Source: Microtetraspora glauca
GTDB taxonomy: Bacteria; Actinomycetota; Actinomycetes; Streptosporangiales; Streptosporangiaceae
Reading direction: 5' to 3'
Assembly: GCA_001570385.1 (NCBI GenBank)
Contig: BBYL01000018.1
Location: forward strand, 62,001 to 126,000
Length of the DNA stretch: 64,000 nucleotides
The position numbers and the translations under genes are program-made. The notes beneath the pieces are model-generated. The model was given only the letters and a program-made list of their open reading frames with translations, had not been told where the DNA came from and made no database searches. Positions 37,269 through 45,839 of the stretch are shown here, in pieces (positions within the stretch are counted from its first letter, which is position 1; each line of letters begins with the position of its first letter).

Positions 37269-37416
37269 GAGCCGGGGAGGGAAGCCCTGTGTGTGTCCGG
37301 GAACGGCATTCTCCCCGGCCCTCGCCCGTCTTGACTAGGGATCATCACAAAATCCGTACATAGATCCTCAAGGCCGATATGTCCCCGTAAGATCCGCTCA
37401 GACGGAGGGCGAGGGC

Positions 37417-38232
37417 ATGGCTGATCATGACGAGACGGCGCCGGCGGGGATCAACCCGGCGGTTCCCAGCGTGGCACGCATGTACGACTACTATCTCGGC
37501 GGCAAGGACAACTACGCGTCCGACCGCGCGGCCGCCGAGAAGATGATCTCCTTGGTCCCGAACATCCGCGAGGTCGCGCGGGCGAACCGCGAGTTCCTCG
37601 GCCATGCCGTACGGCTCCTGGCCGAATCGGGTATCAGGCAGTTCCTCGACATCGGCACCGGACTGCCCACGCAGCAGAACGTCCACCAGGTGGCAAGGGA
37701 GGCGGCGCCGGGTGCCCGGGTCGTCTATGTCGACAACGACCCGATCGTGCTGATCCACGCGCGGGCGCTGCTCGCGAACAACCGGGACACCGTCGTCGTG
37801 CAGGGCGACGTCAACGAGCCCAAGGCGATCCTCGACGACCCCGCGGTCAGGGAGAAGATCGACTTCTCCCGGCCGGTCGCCGTGCTGATGCTGGCGATCC
37901 TGCACTTCGTCCCGGACGACGAGAGCGCGGCGGCGATCGTCGCGCGGTTCCGCGACGCGATGGCGCCCGGGAGCTATCTGGTCCTCTCCCACGGATACAC
38001 CGGTGAGATCGGCGGCCGGACCGACCGGGAGGTCCGCGACCTCTACACCACGACGGCCACGGGGTCGGTCAAGCCCAGGGACCACGCCGAGATCGCCGCG
38101 TACTTCGACGGCATGGAGCTGCTCGAACCCGGCCTCGTGCCAGTGGACGCCTGGCGTCCGGGCCGGGGGCGGGACGCCGTGGTCGATCTGAGCAGGCCCA
38201 CCGTGCTCGGGGGGGTCGCCCGGCTCCCCTGA
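37417..38232 (+). CDS. SAM-dependent methyltransferase (DUF574 family)
   Basis: A 271-aa protein of the actinomycete DUF574 / methyltransferase-19 family. The hallmark N-terminus NPAVPSVARMYDYYLGGKDNYA-like region is at about residues 13-35, SAM-binding FLDIGTGLPTQQN is near 86, and YVDNDPIV and HFVPDD follow. Members are numerous in Streptomyces and relatives. The substrate is unknown. It stands alone, with a 12-bp direct repeat straddling its stop codon. Confidence 0.92.
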   Translation: MADHDETAPAGINPAVPSVARMYDYYLGGKDNYASDRAAAEKMISLVPNIREVARANREFLGHAVRLLAESGIRQFLDIGTGLPTQQNVHQVAREAAPGARVVYVDNDPIVLIHARALLANNRDTVVVQGDVNEPKAILDDPAVREKIDFSRPVAVLMLAILHFVPDDESAAAIVARFRDAMAPGSYLVLSHGYTGEIGGRTDREVRDLYTTTATGSVKPRDHAEIAAYFDGMELLEPGLVPVDAWRPGRGRDAVVDLSRPTVLGGVARLP

Positions 38233-38246
38233 ACGCTCCCCTGAAC
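38223..38246 (+). repeat. 12-bp direct repeat across a stop codon
   Basis: GCTCCCCTGAAC occurs twice head to tail. The first copy contains the TGA stop of the methyltransferase gene. Confidence 0.8.
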
Positions 38247-38349
38247 GCTCGCGGTCGGCAGCGGGCGGAAGGCGGAGGACGACGCCCTCTCTTCGGTGGC
38301 GCTCTCTCGAAGACGTTCTTGGATCACGCGGCCCGGTAGGGCGGCGAGG

Positions 38350-39225
38350 TCACGCCGTTCTGGCCCATTCGATCAGGCTCTGGGCGGTGTCGAACCGCCG
38401 GTTGGAGGCGGACTCGCCGAGGATGACACCGATCAGCCGGTGCCCGTCGCGGTCGGCGGCGAAGGTCAGGCAGTAACCCGCGGCCCGGGTGAAACCGGTC
38501 TTGACACCGAGCGCGCCCGGCGTGCCGAGCATCTTGTTGGTGTTGGTCCAGGTGTGGGACCGGTGCGCCGCGGTGCGCGGGACGTAGTGGCTCTGGGAGG
38601 AGGTGACGGTCCTGAAGGTCGCGTCACGCAGCGCCACCTCAGCGAGCCGCGCCTGGTCCCGCGCGGTGGAGTAGCCGTCGCCGCCGGACATGGGCAGCCC
38701 GTCGGCGTTGACGTACTTGGTGTCCTTCATGCCGAGCTGGCGCGCGGTGGCGTTCATCTTGCCGACGAACCCGTCGAGCCCGGGGCCGTACGTGCGGGCC
38801 AGCGCGTACGCCGCGTCGGCGCCGGAGGGAAGCATCAGGCCGTACAGCAGGTCCTTGACCGCGACCCGCTCGCCGGGCCGCAGGTCGGCGCTGGTGCCGC
38901 CGTTGTCGTCGGCGTGCCGGACGTCGGCCGAGGTGATCGTGACGGTGTCCGTCAGCTTGGCCTCCTTGAGGACGACGAGTGCCGTCATCGCCTTGGTCAG
39001 GCTGGCCACGGGCATGCGCTCGGTGCCCTGCTTGCTGAGCGCGACCTTGCCGGTCGTGGCGTCGATCAGATATGTCGCGCGCCCATAGGTCGCGGGAGCG
39101 TTGTGCGCGGTCTCGGTGACCGGAATCCGTGTCGGAGTGGCCTGCGCGACCGCGGGCGTGGTGAGCCCGGCGGCGAAGGTGAGGAGCGTTGCGCAGACGG
39201 AGAGTCGAACTTTCCCGTTGAGCAT
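38350..39225 (-). CDS. D-alanyl-D-alanine carboxypeptidase (S11)
   Basis: A 291-aa secreted penicillin-binding protein that trims the terminal D-Ala of peptidoglycan peptides. The signal peptide is residues 1-28 (cleavage near VAQA). The active-site tetrad is Ser75-Leu-Thr-Lys78, and the third motif is KTG in LGVKTGFT. The second motif, normally SxN, reads SGA in LPSGADAAYALA. Variants at this Asn occur in actinomycete homologues, but this deserves a check for activity. There is no C-terminal membrane anchor, so it may be released. Confidence 0.9.
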   Translation of the reverse strand: MLNGKVRLSVCATLLTFAAGLTTPAVAQATPTRIPVTETAHNAPATYGRATYLIDATTGKVALSKQGTERMPVASLTKAMTALVVLKEAKLTDTVTITSADVRHADDNGGTSADLRPGERVAVKDLLYGLMLPSGADAAYALARTYGPGLDGFVGKMNATARQLGMKDTKYVNADGLPMSGGDGYSTARDQARLAEVALRDATFRTVTSSQSHYVPRTAAHRSHTWTNTNKMLGTPGALGVKTGFTRAAGYCLTFAADRDGHRLIGVILGESASNRRFDTAQSLIEWARTA

Positions 39226-39301
39226 TTCCCCAGGTTGCCATGTGTTTGACAGTGCCTTTGACGAAAACGGGCGCTCCGTTGGTAAAAGTTTGCCGCCCTA
39301 T

Positions 39302-39348
39302 GGAACCGCCCGTGGAACCGCCCGTGAACCGCCCGGGGAACCGCCCGT
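39302..39348 (+). repeat. 12-bp tandem repeat in non-coding DNA
   Basis: GGAACCGCCCGT occurs three times exactly, plus one 11-base variant as the third unit. It lies between the carboxypeptidase gene and the first copper chaperone gene. Confidence 0.85.
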
Positions 39349-39379
39349 GGGACGCGCCCTTCGCGAGCGCGCCGTTCGT

Positions 39380-39589
39380 TCAGCTCGCGGCGAGCTCGTA
39401 GCCCGCTTCCTCGACGGCGTCCCGTACCAGGGCGTCGTCAAGGGGGCCGTCGCTCGTCACGGTCACCGTGCCGGTCGCGAGCTGGACGTCGACCGCGGTG
39501 ACGCCGGCGACCCTGCCGATCTCGGACGTCACCGTGCCCACGCAGTGGCCGCAGGTCATGCCGGTGACGGTGTACGTGCTGACGCTCAT
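39380..39589 (-). CDS. copZ: CopZ-type heavy-metal chaperone
   Basis: A 69-aa single heavy-metal-associated domain. The copper-binding GMTCGHC is at residues 9-15. It carries Cu(I) to CopA or to CsoR in the cytoplasm. The ribosome site AAGGAG is 5 bases before the ATG. It is the only gene of the copper island on the minus strand and has its own CsoR-type site at 39607-39621. It differs from the chaperone at 42188 by only a modest number of residues. Confidence 0.92.
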   Translation of the reverse strand: MSVSTYTVTGMTCGHCVGTVTSEIGRVAGVTAVDVQLATGTVTVTSDGPLDDALVRDAVEEAGYELAAS

Positions 39590-39606
39590 GTCGCTCCTTC
39601 GTCACA

Positions 39607-39621
39607 TACCCCGGGTGGGTA
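39607..39621. promoter_or_regulatory. CsoR-type operator before minus-strand copZ
   Basis: TACCCCGGGTGGGTA has the TACCC...GGGTA form of CsoR operators. It is 18 bp upstream of the minus-strand chaperone gene. Confidence 0.65.
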
Positions 39622-39766
39622 ACGATCCAGGGGAAAGATAGTGACGCGGGAGGCGCCACGCAACGATACCCACCGGCGGTGTGGCGTGATCCACATCACA
39701 CGTTCCCGGAATCCCCGCGGGGAGCGTCCTCCGCGCGGTCACCTCCCTGATCCACACGGCTTGAGA

Positions 39767-39782
39767 AACCCCTAGGGGGTAT
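39767..39782. promoter_or_regulatory. CsoR-type operator, AACCCCTAGGGGGTAT
   Basis: A near-palindromic CCCCTAGGGG core of the CsoR type lies about 57 bp before the plus-strand chaperone gene and next to a second site. Confidence 0.65.
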
Positions 39783-39802
39783 GTTACGTTCGCCGCCGGA
39801 AA

Positions 39803-39821
39803 GATACCCCCGGCGGGTATC
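39803..39821. promoter_or_regulatory. CsoR-type operator, GATACCC-N5-GGGTATC
   Basis: This is a perfect inverted repeat immediately before the AGGAGG ribosome site of the chaperone at 39839. CsoR bound here would block transcription until copper is present. A related half-site, GATACCC, lies at 39665. Confidence 0.75.
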
Positions 39822-39838
39822 CGGAATAGGAGGACCAT

Positions 39839-40114
39839 ATGTGCACGGCATGCTCATGCGGTAGCGGAGAAGGCGCCGCCACGACCGTGGCGATCGCCGA
39901 CGATGCCACGCGCGTCTACGCGGTCAGCGGCATGACCTGCGGCCACTGCGTCTCGTCGGTCTCCGGCGAGATCGGCAAAGTCGCCGGGGTCACCGGCGTG
40001 GCCGTCGATCTGCCGACCGGAGCCGTCACCGTCAGCGGGGCGGGATTCTCCGACGAGGAGATCCGCGCGGCGGTGGAGGAGGCCGGCTACGAGCTGGCCG
40101 AGACGTCGGCGTAG
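39839..40114 (+). CDS. CopZ-type chaperone with Cys-rich N-terminal extension
   Basis: A 91-aa protein. It begins MCTACSCGSGEG, adding three Cys, then has a standard HMA domain with GMTCGHC near residue 32. The AATAGGAGG ribosome site fixes the ATG. The extra N-terminal Cys cluster is unusual for CopZ and may hold additional Cu(I) or help metal transfer (inference). It is under two CsoR-type operators and precedes the MFS pump. Confidence 0.88.
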   Translation: MCTACSCGSGEGAATTVAIADDATRVYAVSGMTCGHCVSSVSGEIGKVAGVTGVAVDLPTGAVTVSGAGFSDEEIRAAVEEAGYELAETSA

Positions 40115-40282
40115 AAGAACCACACGGAGCGTCCGGAGACGACCCGGACGATCACCGGGAGACCTCCCGGGAGAAAGGGGTGGGCGTGCATTGCCGTGCA
40201 CGCCCACCTGGGGCCGGTCCGACTCGTCATCACACCCAATCCCCGTCTCGCATCCTATGGTGCGAAGAACCAGGAGACAGGC

Positions 40283-41710
40283 ATGAATGCCGTCAATCCG
40301 CGCAGGTGGCAGGCACTGATCGTGCTCGCCGCCGCGCAGTTCATGGTCATCATGGACACATCGATCATCGGAGTCGCGCTGCCCGACATGCAGCGCGACC
40401 TCGGCTTCTCGCAGGGCGACCTGCAGTGGGTCTTCAACGCGTACGTCATCGCCTTCGGCGGGTTGCTGCTGCTCGGCGGGCGGTTGTCCGACCTGCTCGG
40501 CGCACGCAAGGTGTTCACCGCGGGCTGGGCCGTACTGATCGCCGGGTCGGTCGTCGCGGCGGTGGCGAGCGGCCCCGCGATCGAGATCACCGGCCGGGCG
40601 GTGCAGGGCGTCGGTGGGGCGCTGATCGCGCCCGCCGCGATGACGCTGCTGATGATGCTCTTCGGGCACGACCAGCGCGAGCTGGGCAAGGCCATGGCCC
40701 TGTACGGCGCGGCCGCCCCGGCGGGCGGCACGGCGGGCGTGTTCCTCGGCGGCGTCATCACCGAGTACCTGAGCTGGCCGTGGGTGTTCATCGTCTACAT
40801 CCCGATCGGCCTGGCCACCCTGGCCGCCGTTCCCGGGCTGCTTCCCGCCACCCGGGGCAGGCGCGGATCGGTCGATCTCCTGGGCGCGGCCGCGGTCACC
40901 GCGGGCATCGCCCTCGCCGTGTTCGCGATCGTCCGGGCTCCCGAGCAGGGCGTCGGCGCCACCGTGGCCCAGGCCGCCGGTGCCGCGGCACTGCTGGTGC
41001 TGTTCCTGGCCGTCCAGCGGGCGGTCCGTGAGCCGCTCATGCCGCTGCGGATCTGGCGCACCCCCGGGCTGGCCACCGCGAACCTCGCGATGGCGCTGCT
41101 CGGCGCCGCGTGGATCCCGATGTGGTACTTCCTCAACCTCTACCTGCAGCAGGTCCTGGGGTACGGCGCGTTCCCCAGCGGCGCCGCCCTGGTCCCGATG
41201 ACCGTCGCGATCATGATCTTCATGATCGGCATCACCGCGCGGCTGCTGGGTCGCTTCGGGGCCAAGCCGCTCATCGTGATCGGCCTCCTGGTCCTGGCGG
41301 CGGGCGTCGGGGGGCTGTCGCTGGTCCGGTCCGACGGCGCCTTCGTGTCCGACGTGCTGCCCGCGTCGCTGGTCGCGGCGGTCGGCATGTCGCTGGCCTA
41401 CATCCCGGCCATGATGTCGGCCATGTCCGGCGCGCGCCCGGAGGAGAGCGGTCTCGCCTCGGGCATCGTCAACACCACCTACCAGGTGGGCTCGGCCCTC
41501 GGTCTGGCCGTCATGACCGCGATCGCCACCTCGCGGGGCGCGGCCGAGCTGGGGAACCTGCCCAGGCTCACCGACGGCTTCCAGGCCGCCTTCGTCGGGG
41601 CGGGCGCGGTGGCCGTGCTCGGCGCCCTGCTCAGCCTGCCGCTCATGCGCGGCAGGAAGGCCGCCACCCAGGAGAGCGGCCGTACCGAGCCGTCGTCGAT
41701 CGGGGCGTGA
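40283..41710 (+). CDS. MFS efflux transporter (DHA2/EmrB-like)
   Basis: A 475-aa major facilitator with about 14 hydrophobic segments. Motif D1-like MDTSIIGVALPDM is in helix 1, motif A GGRLSDLLGARKV follows helix 2, and motif C-like APAGGTAGVFLGG is in helix 5. DHA2 pumps usually export drugs using the proton gradient. ATG 40283 has CCAGGAGACAGG before it. Its place inside a copper island suggests co-induction by metal, but a metal substrate would be unusual for this family. Confidence 0.88.
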   Translation: MNAVNPRRWQALIVLAAAQFMVIMDTSIIGVALPDMQRDLGFSQGDLQWVFNAYVIAFGGLLLLGGRLSDLLGARKVFTAGWAVLIAGSVVAAVASGPAIEITGRAVQGVGGALIAPAAMTLLMMLFGHDQRELGKAMALYGAAAPAGGTAGVFLGGVITEYLSWPWVFIVYIPIGLATLAAVPGLLPATRGRRGSVDLLGAAAVTAGIALAVFAIVRAPEQGVGATVAQAAGAAALLVLFLAVQRAVREPLMPLRIWRTPGLATANLAMALLGAAWIPMWYFLNLYLQQVLGYGAFPSGAALVPMTVAIMIFMIGITARLLGRFGAKPLIVIGLLVLAAGVGGLSLVRSDGAFVSDVLPASLVAAVGMSLAYIPAMMSAMSGARPEESGLASGIVNTTYQVGSALGLAVMTAIATSRGAAELGNLPRLTDGFQAAFVGAGAVAVLGALLSLPLMRGRKAATQESGRTEPSSIGA

Positions 41711-41769
41711 CCGTACGCGCCGGGGCGCGGCGCGTACGGCCGGCGGAGTGCGGGTCGCGCCCTCCCGGA

Positions 41770-41786
41770 ATACTATAGGGGGGTAT
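41770..41786. promoter_or_regulatory. CsoR-type operator before csoR
   Basis: ATACTATAGGGGGGTAT lies 42 bp before the csoR ATG. It has the GGGGGGTAT half of CsoR sites and an imperfect left arm. Autoregulation is expected. Confidence 0.6.
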
Positions 41787-41827
41787 GGTGTTATAGTCGG
41801 CAGAGCGTGAATGAGAGGGGTGGAGAG

Positions 41828-42109
41828 ATGGCCGGTTACAGTGACACCAAGCAGGAGCACCTCCGGCGGCTGCGCCGGATCGAGGGGCAGGTCCGGGGCC
41901 TGCAGCGGATGGTCGAAGAGGACCAGTACTGCATCGACATCCTCACCCAGGTGTCGGCGGCCAGCCGGGCACTGCAGTCCTTCGCCCTGGCCCTGCTTGA
42001 CGAGCACATGGCCCACTGCGTCGCCGACGCCACGGCGAAGGGCGGCGCGGAGGCGGACGCCAAGATCAAGGAAGCCTCTCAGGCCATCGCCCGGCTCGTC
42101 CGATCCTGA
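41828..42109 (+). CDS. csoR: Copper-sensing repressor CsoR
   Basis: A 93-aa all-helical CsoR/RcnR-family repressor. The Cu(I) ligand pattern is complete: Cys in EEDQYCIDI and His/Cys in DEHMAHC. RLRRIEGQVRGLQRM is the conserved DNA-binding helix. Copper binding releases the protein from TACCC...GGGTA sites, which are present before four transcription units here. ATG 41828 is preferred (GAGGGG upstream) over GTG 41807. It is followed by copZ, the exported protein and copA. Confidence 0.95.
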   Translation: MAGYSDTKQEHLRRLRRIEGQVRGLQRMVEEDQYCIDILTQVSAASRALQSFALALLDEHMAHCVADATAKGGAEADAKIKEASQAIARLVRS

Positions 42110-42187
42110 ACCCCGCGACGCGCGGCTTCTCCTTCCCCATGGACCCCATGGATCCCCGATAGATCTCGAACCACAGGAGTGATCGTT

Positions 42188-42397
42188 ATGACCACCACCA
42201 CGTACACCGTCACCGGAATGACCTGCGGCCACTGCGTCAGCTCGGTCAAGGAGGAGGTCGGAGAGGTCGCCGGCGTCACGAACGTCGAGGTGGACCTGGC
42301 CACCGGCCTGGTGACGGTCGGCAGTGACGGTCCCGTCGACGCGGCCGCGATCGTCGCGGCGGTCGAAGAGGCCGGATACGAAGTGGTGAATCGGTGA
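42188..42397 (+). CDS. copZ: CopZ-type heavy-metal chaperone (second)
   Basis: A 69-aa HMA domain with GMTCGHC at residues 8-14 and the YEVVNR end typical of CopZ. The ribosome site AGGAG lies 9 bases before the ATG. It is the third CopZ-type protein in 3 kb. It immediately precedes the His-rich exported protein (start overlap) and CopA, its likely Cu(I) recipient. Confidence 0.93.
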   Translation: MTTTTYTVTGMTCGHCVSSVKEEVGEVAGVTNVEVDLATGLVTVGSDGPVDAAAIVAAVEEAGYEVVNR

Positions 42398-43428
42398 TGA
42401 ACACCCCCGCCAAGCTTGGTGCCTACGCCCTCGGACTCGCTGTGGTCTTCGGCGCGACCTTCGGAGTGGGCACCGCCGTGGGCGGCGTCGGCACCCCGCC
42501 GGTCGCGAACGAGCACGCCGTCCACGGGGCGAACGACGGCGACGCCGGCGACCACAGCGACGCAGGTGATGCCGGTGATGCCGGCAAGGCGCCCACGGGC
42601 TCCACCCAGGCGAATCCGGCCGGTTCCGCGTCCGTCCCAGGAGGGCTCCAAGTGTCCCAGAACGGCTACACCCTCACCCCGCTGACCACGACGGTCGAGC
42701 CGGGGGAGACCACGGACTTCAGGTTCACGGTCACCGGGCCCGACGGCAGGCCGGTCACCGGATATCAGGTGCGGCACGACAAGAAGCTGCACTTCATCCT
42801 GGTCTCCAGGGATCTCGCGCAGTTCCGGCACCTGCACCCGGTCGAGGCCGGAGGCGGCGTGTGGTCGGTGCCGCTGACCCTTCCCTCGGCCGGCGCGTAC
42901 CGGATGTTCGCCGACTTCGCCCCGGACGGCGGCAGCGGCATGACCCTCGGCGCGGACCTGTACGCCGCCGGCGACTACACGCCGAAGGCCCTTCCGAGCG
43001 CCGCCCGTACGGCGACGGTGGACGGATACACGGTCACCCTCGACGGGGACCTCGTCCCAGGCAGGGCGAGCCGGATCACCCTGAAGATCAGCAAGGACGG
43101 CGAGCCGGTCACCGACCTCCAGCCCTACCTCGGGGCGTACGGTCACCTGGTGGCGCTGCGCGGCGGCGACCTGGCCTACCTGCACGTGCACCCCGACGGG
43201 GAGCCGGGCGACGGCAGGACCCGGCCGGGGCCGGAGATCGTCTTCTACGCGGAGGTCCCCAGCCGCGGCGACTACCGGCTCTTCCTGGACTTCCAGCACA
43301 AGGGCGAGGTGCGTACCGCCGACTTCACCGTCCGCGCGGGCGAGGCCCCGGCGTCCGGTGGCCACGACGAGTCCCCGACCCCGTCCCCGTCCGGTGGGCA
43401 CGGCGAGCACGGCGAGCACGCGCACTGA
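42397..43428 (+). CDS. Exported His-rich protein of the copper operon
   Basis: A 343-aa protein. It has an N-terminal hydrophobic segment (LGAYALGLAVVFGATFGVG, signal or anchor), then a low-complexity DAGDHSDAGDAGDAG linker. Two similar beta-rich repeats follow with conserved His clusters (LHFILVSRDLAQFRHLHP and GHLVALRGGDLAYLHVHP). The C-terminal tail ends GGHGEHGEHAH. It resembles secreted copper-operon proteins of mycobacteria and streptomycetes; periplasmic Cu binding or delivery is likely (inference). ATG 42397 or GTG 42394, both overlapping the copZ stop. Confidence 0.8.
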   Translation: MNTPAKLGAYALGLAVVFGATFGVGTAVGGVGTPPVANEHAVHGANDGDAGDHSDAGDAGDAGKAPTGSTQANPAGSASVPGGLQVSQNGYTLTPLTTTVEPGETTDFRFTVTGPDGRPVTGYQVRHDKKLHFILVSRDLAQFRHLHPVEAGGGVWSVPLTLPSAGAYRMFADFAPDGGSGMTLGADLYAAGDYTPKALPSAARTATVDGYTVTLDGDLVPGRASRITLKISKDGEPVTDLQPYLGAYGHLVALRGGDLAYLHVHPDGEPGDGRTRPGPEIVFYAEVPSRGDYRLFLDFQHKGEVRTADFTVRAGEAPASGGHDESPTPSPSGGHGEHGEHAH

Positions 43429-43457
43429 CGCGGGCGTGACGCGAGAAAGGAGAGACG

Positions 43458-45722
43458 ATGACCTCCATCACCGAGTCTTCCATCACCCAGGACCGGCCCC
43501 AGGGCTCGGTCGAGCTCTCGATCGGCGGCATGACCTGCGCGTCCTGCGCCAACCGGATCGAGCGCAAACTCAACAAGATGGACGGCGTGACCGCGACGGT
43601 CAACTACGCCACCGAGAAGGCGAAGGTCACCTTCGCCGACGGGATCGTCCCGCAGGACCTGATCGCCGAAGTGGAGAAGGCCGGCTACACCGCGGCGCTG
43701 CCCGCCCCGCCCCGTAGGGAGGCCGAGGGCGACGGCGCGCCGGAGGAGCCGGAGGACGAGCTGCGGCCGCTGCGCAACCGGTTGATCACCGCACTGGTGC
43801 TCGCCGTGCCCGTGATCGCGATGGCGATGATCCCCCCGCTGCAGTTCACCAACTGGCAGTGGTTGTCGCTGACGCTGGCCGCGCCGGTCGTGGTGTACGC
43901 GGGCTGGCCGTTCCACAAGGCCGCCTGGACCAACCTGCGCCACGGGGCGGCGACCATGGACACGCTGGTGTCGCTCGGCACGATCGCCGCGCTCGGCTGG
44001 TCGTTGTGGGCGCTGTTCTTCGGCACCGCGGGCACCCCCGGCATGACGCACCCGTTCGACTTCACGATCCAGCGCAGCGACGGCTCCGGCAACATCTATC
44101 TGGAGGCCGCCGCGGGTGTGACGGCGTTCATCCTGGCCGGACGCTACTTCGAGGCGCGGTCCAAGCGCCGTGCCGGCGCCGCGCTGCGGGCCCTGCTCGA
44201 ACTCGGCGCCAAGGACGTGGCGGTGCTGCGGAACGGCGCCGAGGTCCGCATCCCGAGCGATGAGCTCGCGGTCGGGGACCGGTTCGTGGTCCGGCCGGGA
44301 GAAAAGATCGCCACCGACGGCGTGATCGAGGAGGGCACCTCCGCCGTCGACGCCTCGATGCTGACCGGCGAGTCCGTTCCCGTCGAGGTGCGGCCAGGCG
44401 AGGCGGTGACCGGAGCGACCGTCAACGCGGGCGGCCGCCTGGTGGTCCGGGCCACCCGGGTCGGGTCCGACACCCAGCTCGCCCAGATGGCCAAGCTGGT
44501 CGAGGAGGCCCAGACCGGCAAGGCGCAGGTCCAGCGGCTCGCCGACCGGATCTCCGGGATCTTCGTCCCGGTCGTGATCGCGCTGGCACTGGGCACGCTC
44601 GGCTTCTGGCTCGGCACCGGTGACGGTGTGGGAGCGGCGTTCACCGCGGCGGTCGCCGTGCTGATCATCGCCTGCCCCTGCGCCCTCGGCCTGGCCACCC
44701 CGACCGCGCTGCTCGTCGGGACCGGCAGGGGAGCCCAGCTCGGCATCCTGATCAAGGGACCCGAGGTGCTGGAGTCCACCCGGAAGATCGACACGGTCGT
44801 GCTGGACAAGACCGGCACGGTCACCGAGGGCAAGATGACCCTGGTCGAGGTGCACACCGCCGAAGGCCAGGACGAGACCGAGGTGCTGCGGCTCGCCGGA
44901 GCGCTGGAGCACGCGTCCGAGCACCCGATCGCGCAGGCCGTCGCCAGGGGCGCGGCCGAGCGGGTGGGCACGCTGCCCGTACCCGAGGACTTCGCCAACG
45001 TCGAGGGACTCGGCGTCCAGGGCATCGTCGACGGCCACGCGGTGCTGGTCGGCCGGCCGAAGCTGCTGGCCGAGTGGTCGCAGCACCTCCCGGTCGAGCT
45101 GGAGCGGGCGTTCGCCGCGGCCCAGGCCGCGGGCCGTACGGCCGTCGCGGTGGGCTGGGACGGCGCGGCCCGTGCCGTGCTCGTCGTCGCCGACACGGTC
45201 AAGGCCACCTCGGCCGACGCCATCCGCGACCTGCGCGCGCTCGGGCTGACCCCGGTGCTGCTCACCGGCGACAACGAGGCCGTCGCGCGTACGGTCGCCG
45301 CCGAGGTCGGCATCGACGAGGTCATCGCCGAGGTGCTGCCCGCCGACAAGGTGGACGTGGTCAAGCGCCTGCAGTCCGAGGGCCGTACGGTCGCCATGGT
45401 GGGCGACGGCGTCAACGACGCGGCGGCGCTCGCGCAGGCCGACCTCGGCCTGGCGATGGGCACCGGCACCGACGCGGCGATCGAGGCGTCCGATCTCACC
45501 CTGGTCCGCGGCGACCTGCGGGTGGCGGGCGACGCGATCCGGTTGTCGCGGCGGACCCTGCGCACCATCAAGGGCAACCTGTTCTGGGCGTTCGCCTACA
45601 ACGTGGCCGCCCTGCCGCTGGCCGCCGCCGGGCTGCTCAACCCGATGATCGCGGGCGCCGCCATGGCGTTCTCCTCGGTCTTCGTGGTCAGCAACAGCCT
45701 CCGGCTGCGCGGCTTCAAGTAG
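43458..45722 (+). CDS. copA: Copper-exporting P1B-type ATPase
   Basis: A 754-aa CopA. One N-terminal HMA domain (GMTCASC, Cys27 and Cys30), actuator TGES (MLTGESVPV), membrane Cu site CPC (Cys406, Cys408) in IIACPCALGLATP, phosphorylation Asp450 in DKTGTVTEGKM, HP motif in EHPIAQA and GDGVNDAAAL complete the P1B-1 set. It exports Cu(I) from the cytoplasm. AAAGGAGAG lies before the ATG. It is the final gene of the csoR-copZ-exported protein-copA unit and is followed by a hairpin. Confidence 0.96.
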   Translation: MTSITESSITQDRPQGSVELSIGGMTCASCANRIERKLNKMDGVTATVNYATEKAKVTFADGIVPQDLIAEVEKAGYTAALPAPPRREAEGDGAPEEPEDELRPLRNRLITALVLAVPVIAMAMIPPLQFTNWQWLSLTLAAPVVVYAGWPFHKAAWTNLRHGAATMDTLVSLGTIAALGWSLWALFFGTAGTPGMTHPFDFTIQRSDGSGNIYLEAAAGVTAFILAGRYFEARSKRRAGAALRALLELGAKDVAVLRNGAEVRIPSDELAVGDRFVVRPGEKIATDGVIEEGTSAVDASMLTGESVPVEVRPGEAVTGATVNAGGRLVVRATRVGSDTQLAQMAKLVEEAQTGKAQVQRLADRISGIFVPVVIALALGTLGFWLGTGDGVGAAFTAAVAVLIIACPCALGLATPTALLVGTGRGAQLGILIKGPEVLESTRKIDTVVLDKTGTVTEGKMTLVEVHTAEGQDETEVLRLAGALEHASEHPIAQAVARGAAERVGTLPVPEDFANVEGLGVQGIVDGHAVLVGRPKLLAEWSQHLPVELERAFAAAQAAGRTAVAVGWDGAARAVLVVADTVKATSADAIRDLRALGLTPVLLTGDNEAVARTVAAEVGIDEVIAEVLPADKVDVVKRLQSEGRTVAMVGDGVNDAAALAQADLGLAMGTGTDAAIEASDLTLVRGDLRVAGDAIRLSRRTLRTIKGNLFWAFAYNVAALPLAAAGLLNPMIAGAAMAFSSVFVVSNSLRLRGFK

Positions 45723-45762
45723 GACCCGCCGCCGGCGCGGAGCCGTACCGGCGGGGACGAGA

Positions 45763-45799
45763 ACGGCGGCCCTCGGAACAACGTCCCGAGGGCCGCCGT
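45763..45799. terminator. Hairpin terminator after copA, 14-bp perfect stem
   Basis: ACGGCGGCCCTCGG and its exact reverse complement flank a 9-base loop, 40 bp after copA and 40 bp from the convergent ADP-ribosylglycohydrolase stop. Confidence 0.8.
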
Positions 45800-45839
45800 A
45801 TCGCGTGTTCGCCGTGCTGCCGGCACGCCGCGAGGGGGA

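Noticed and set aside
37331..37365. TTGACT -35 box before the methyltransferase gene
   Set aside because: No acceptable -10 element is found at 16-19 bp spacing.
39302..39348. Possible CRISPR array
   Set aside because: The repeats are 12 bp without spacers, so it is a simple tandem repeat. No cas genes are present. The same holds for the other short arrays.
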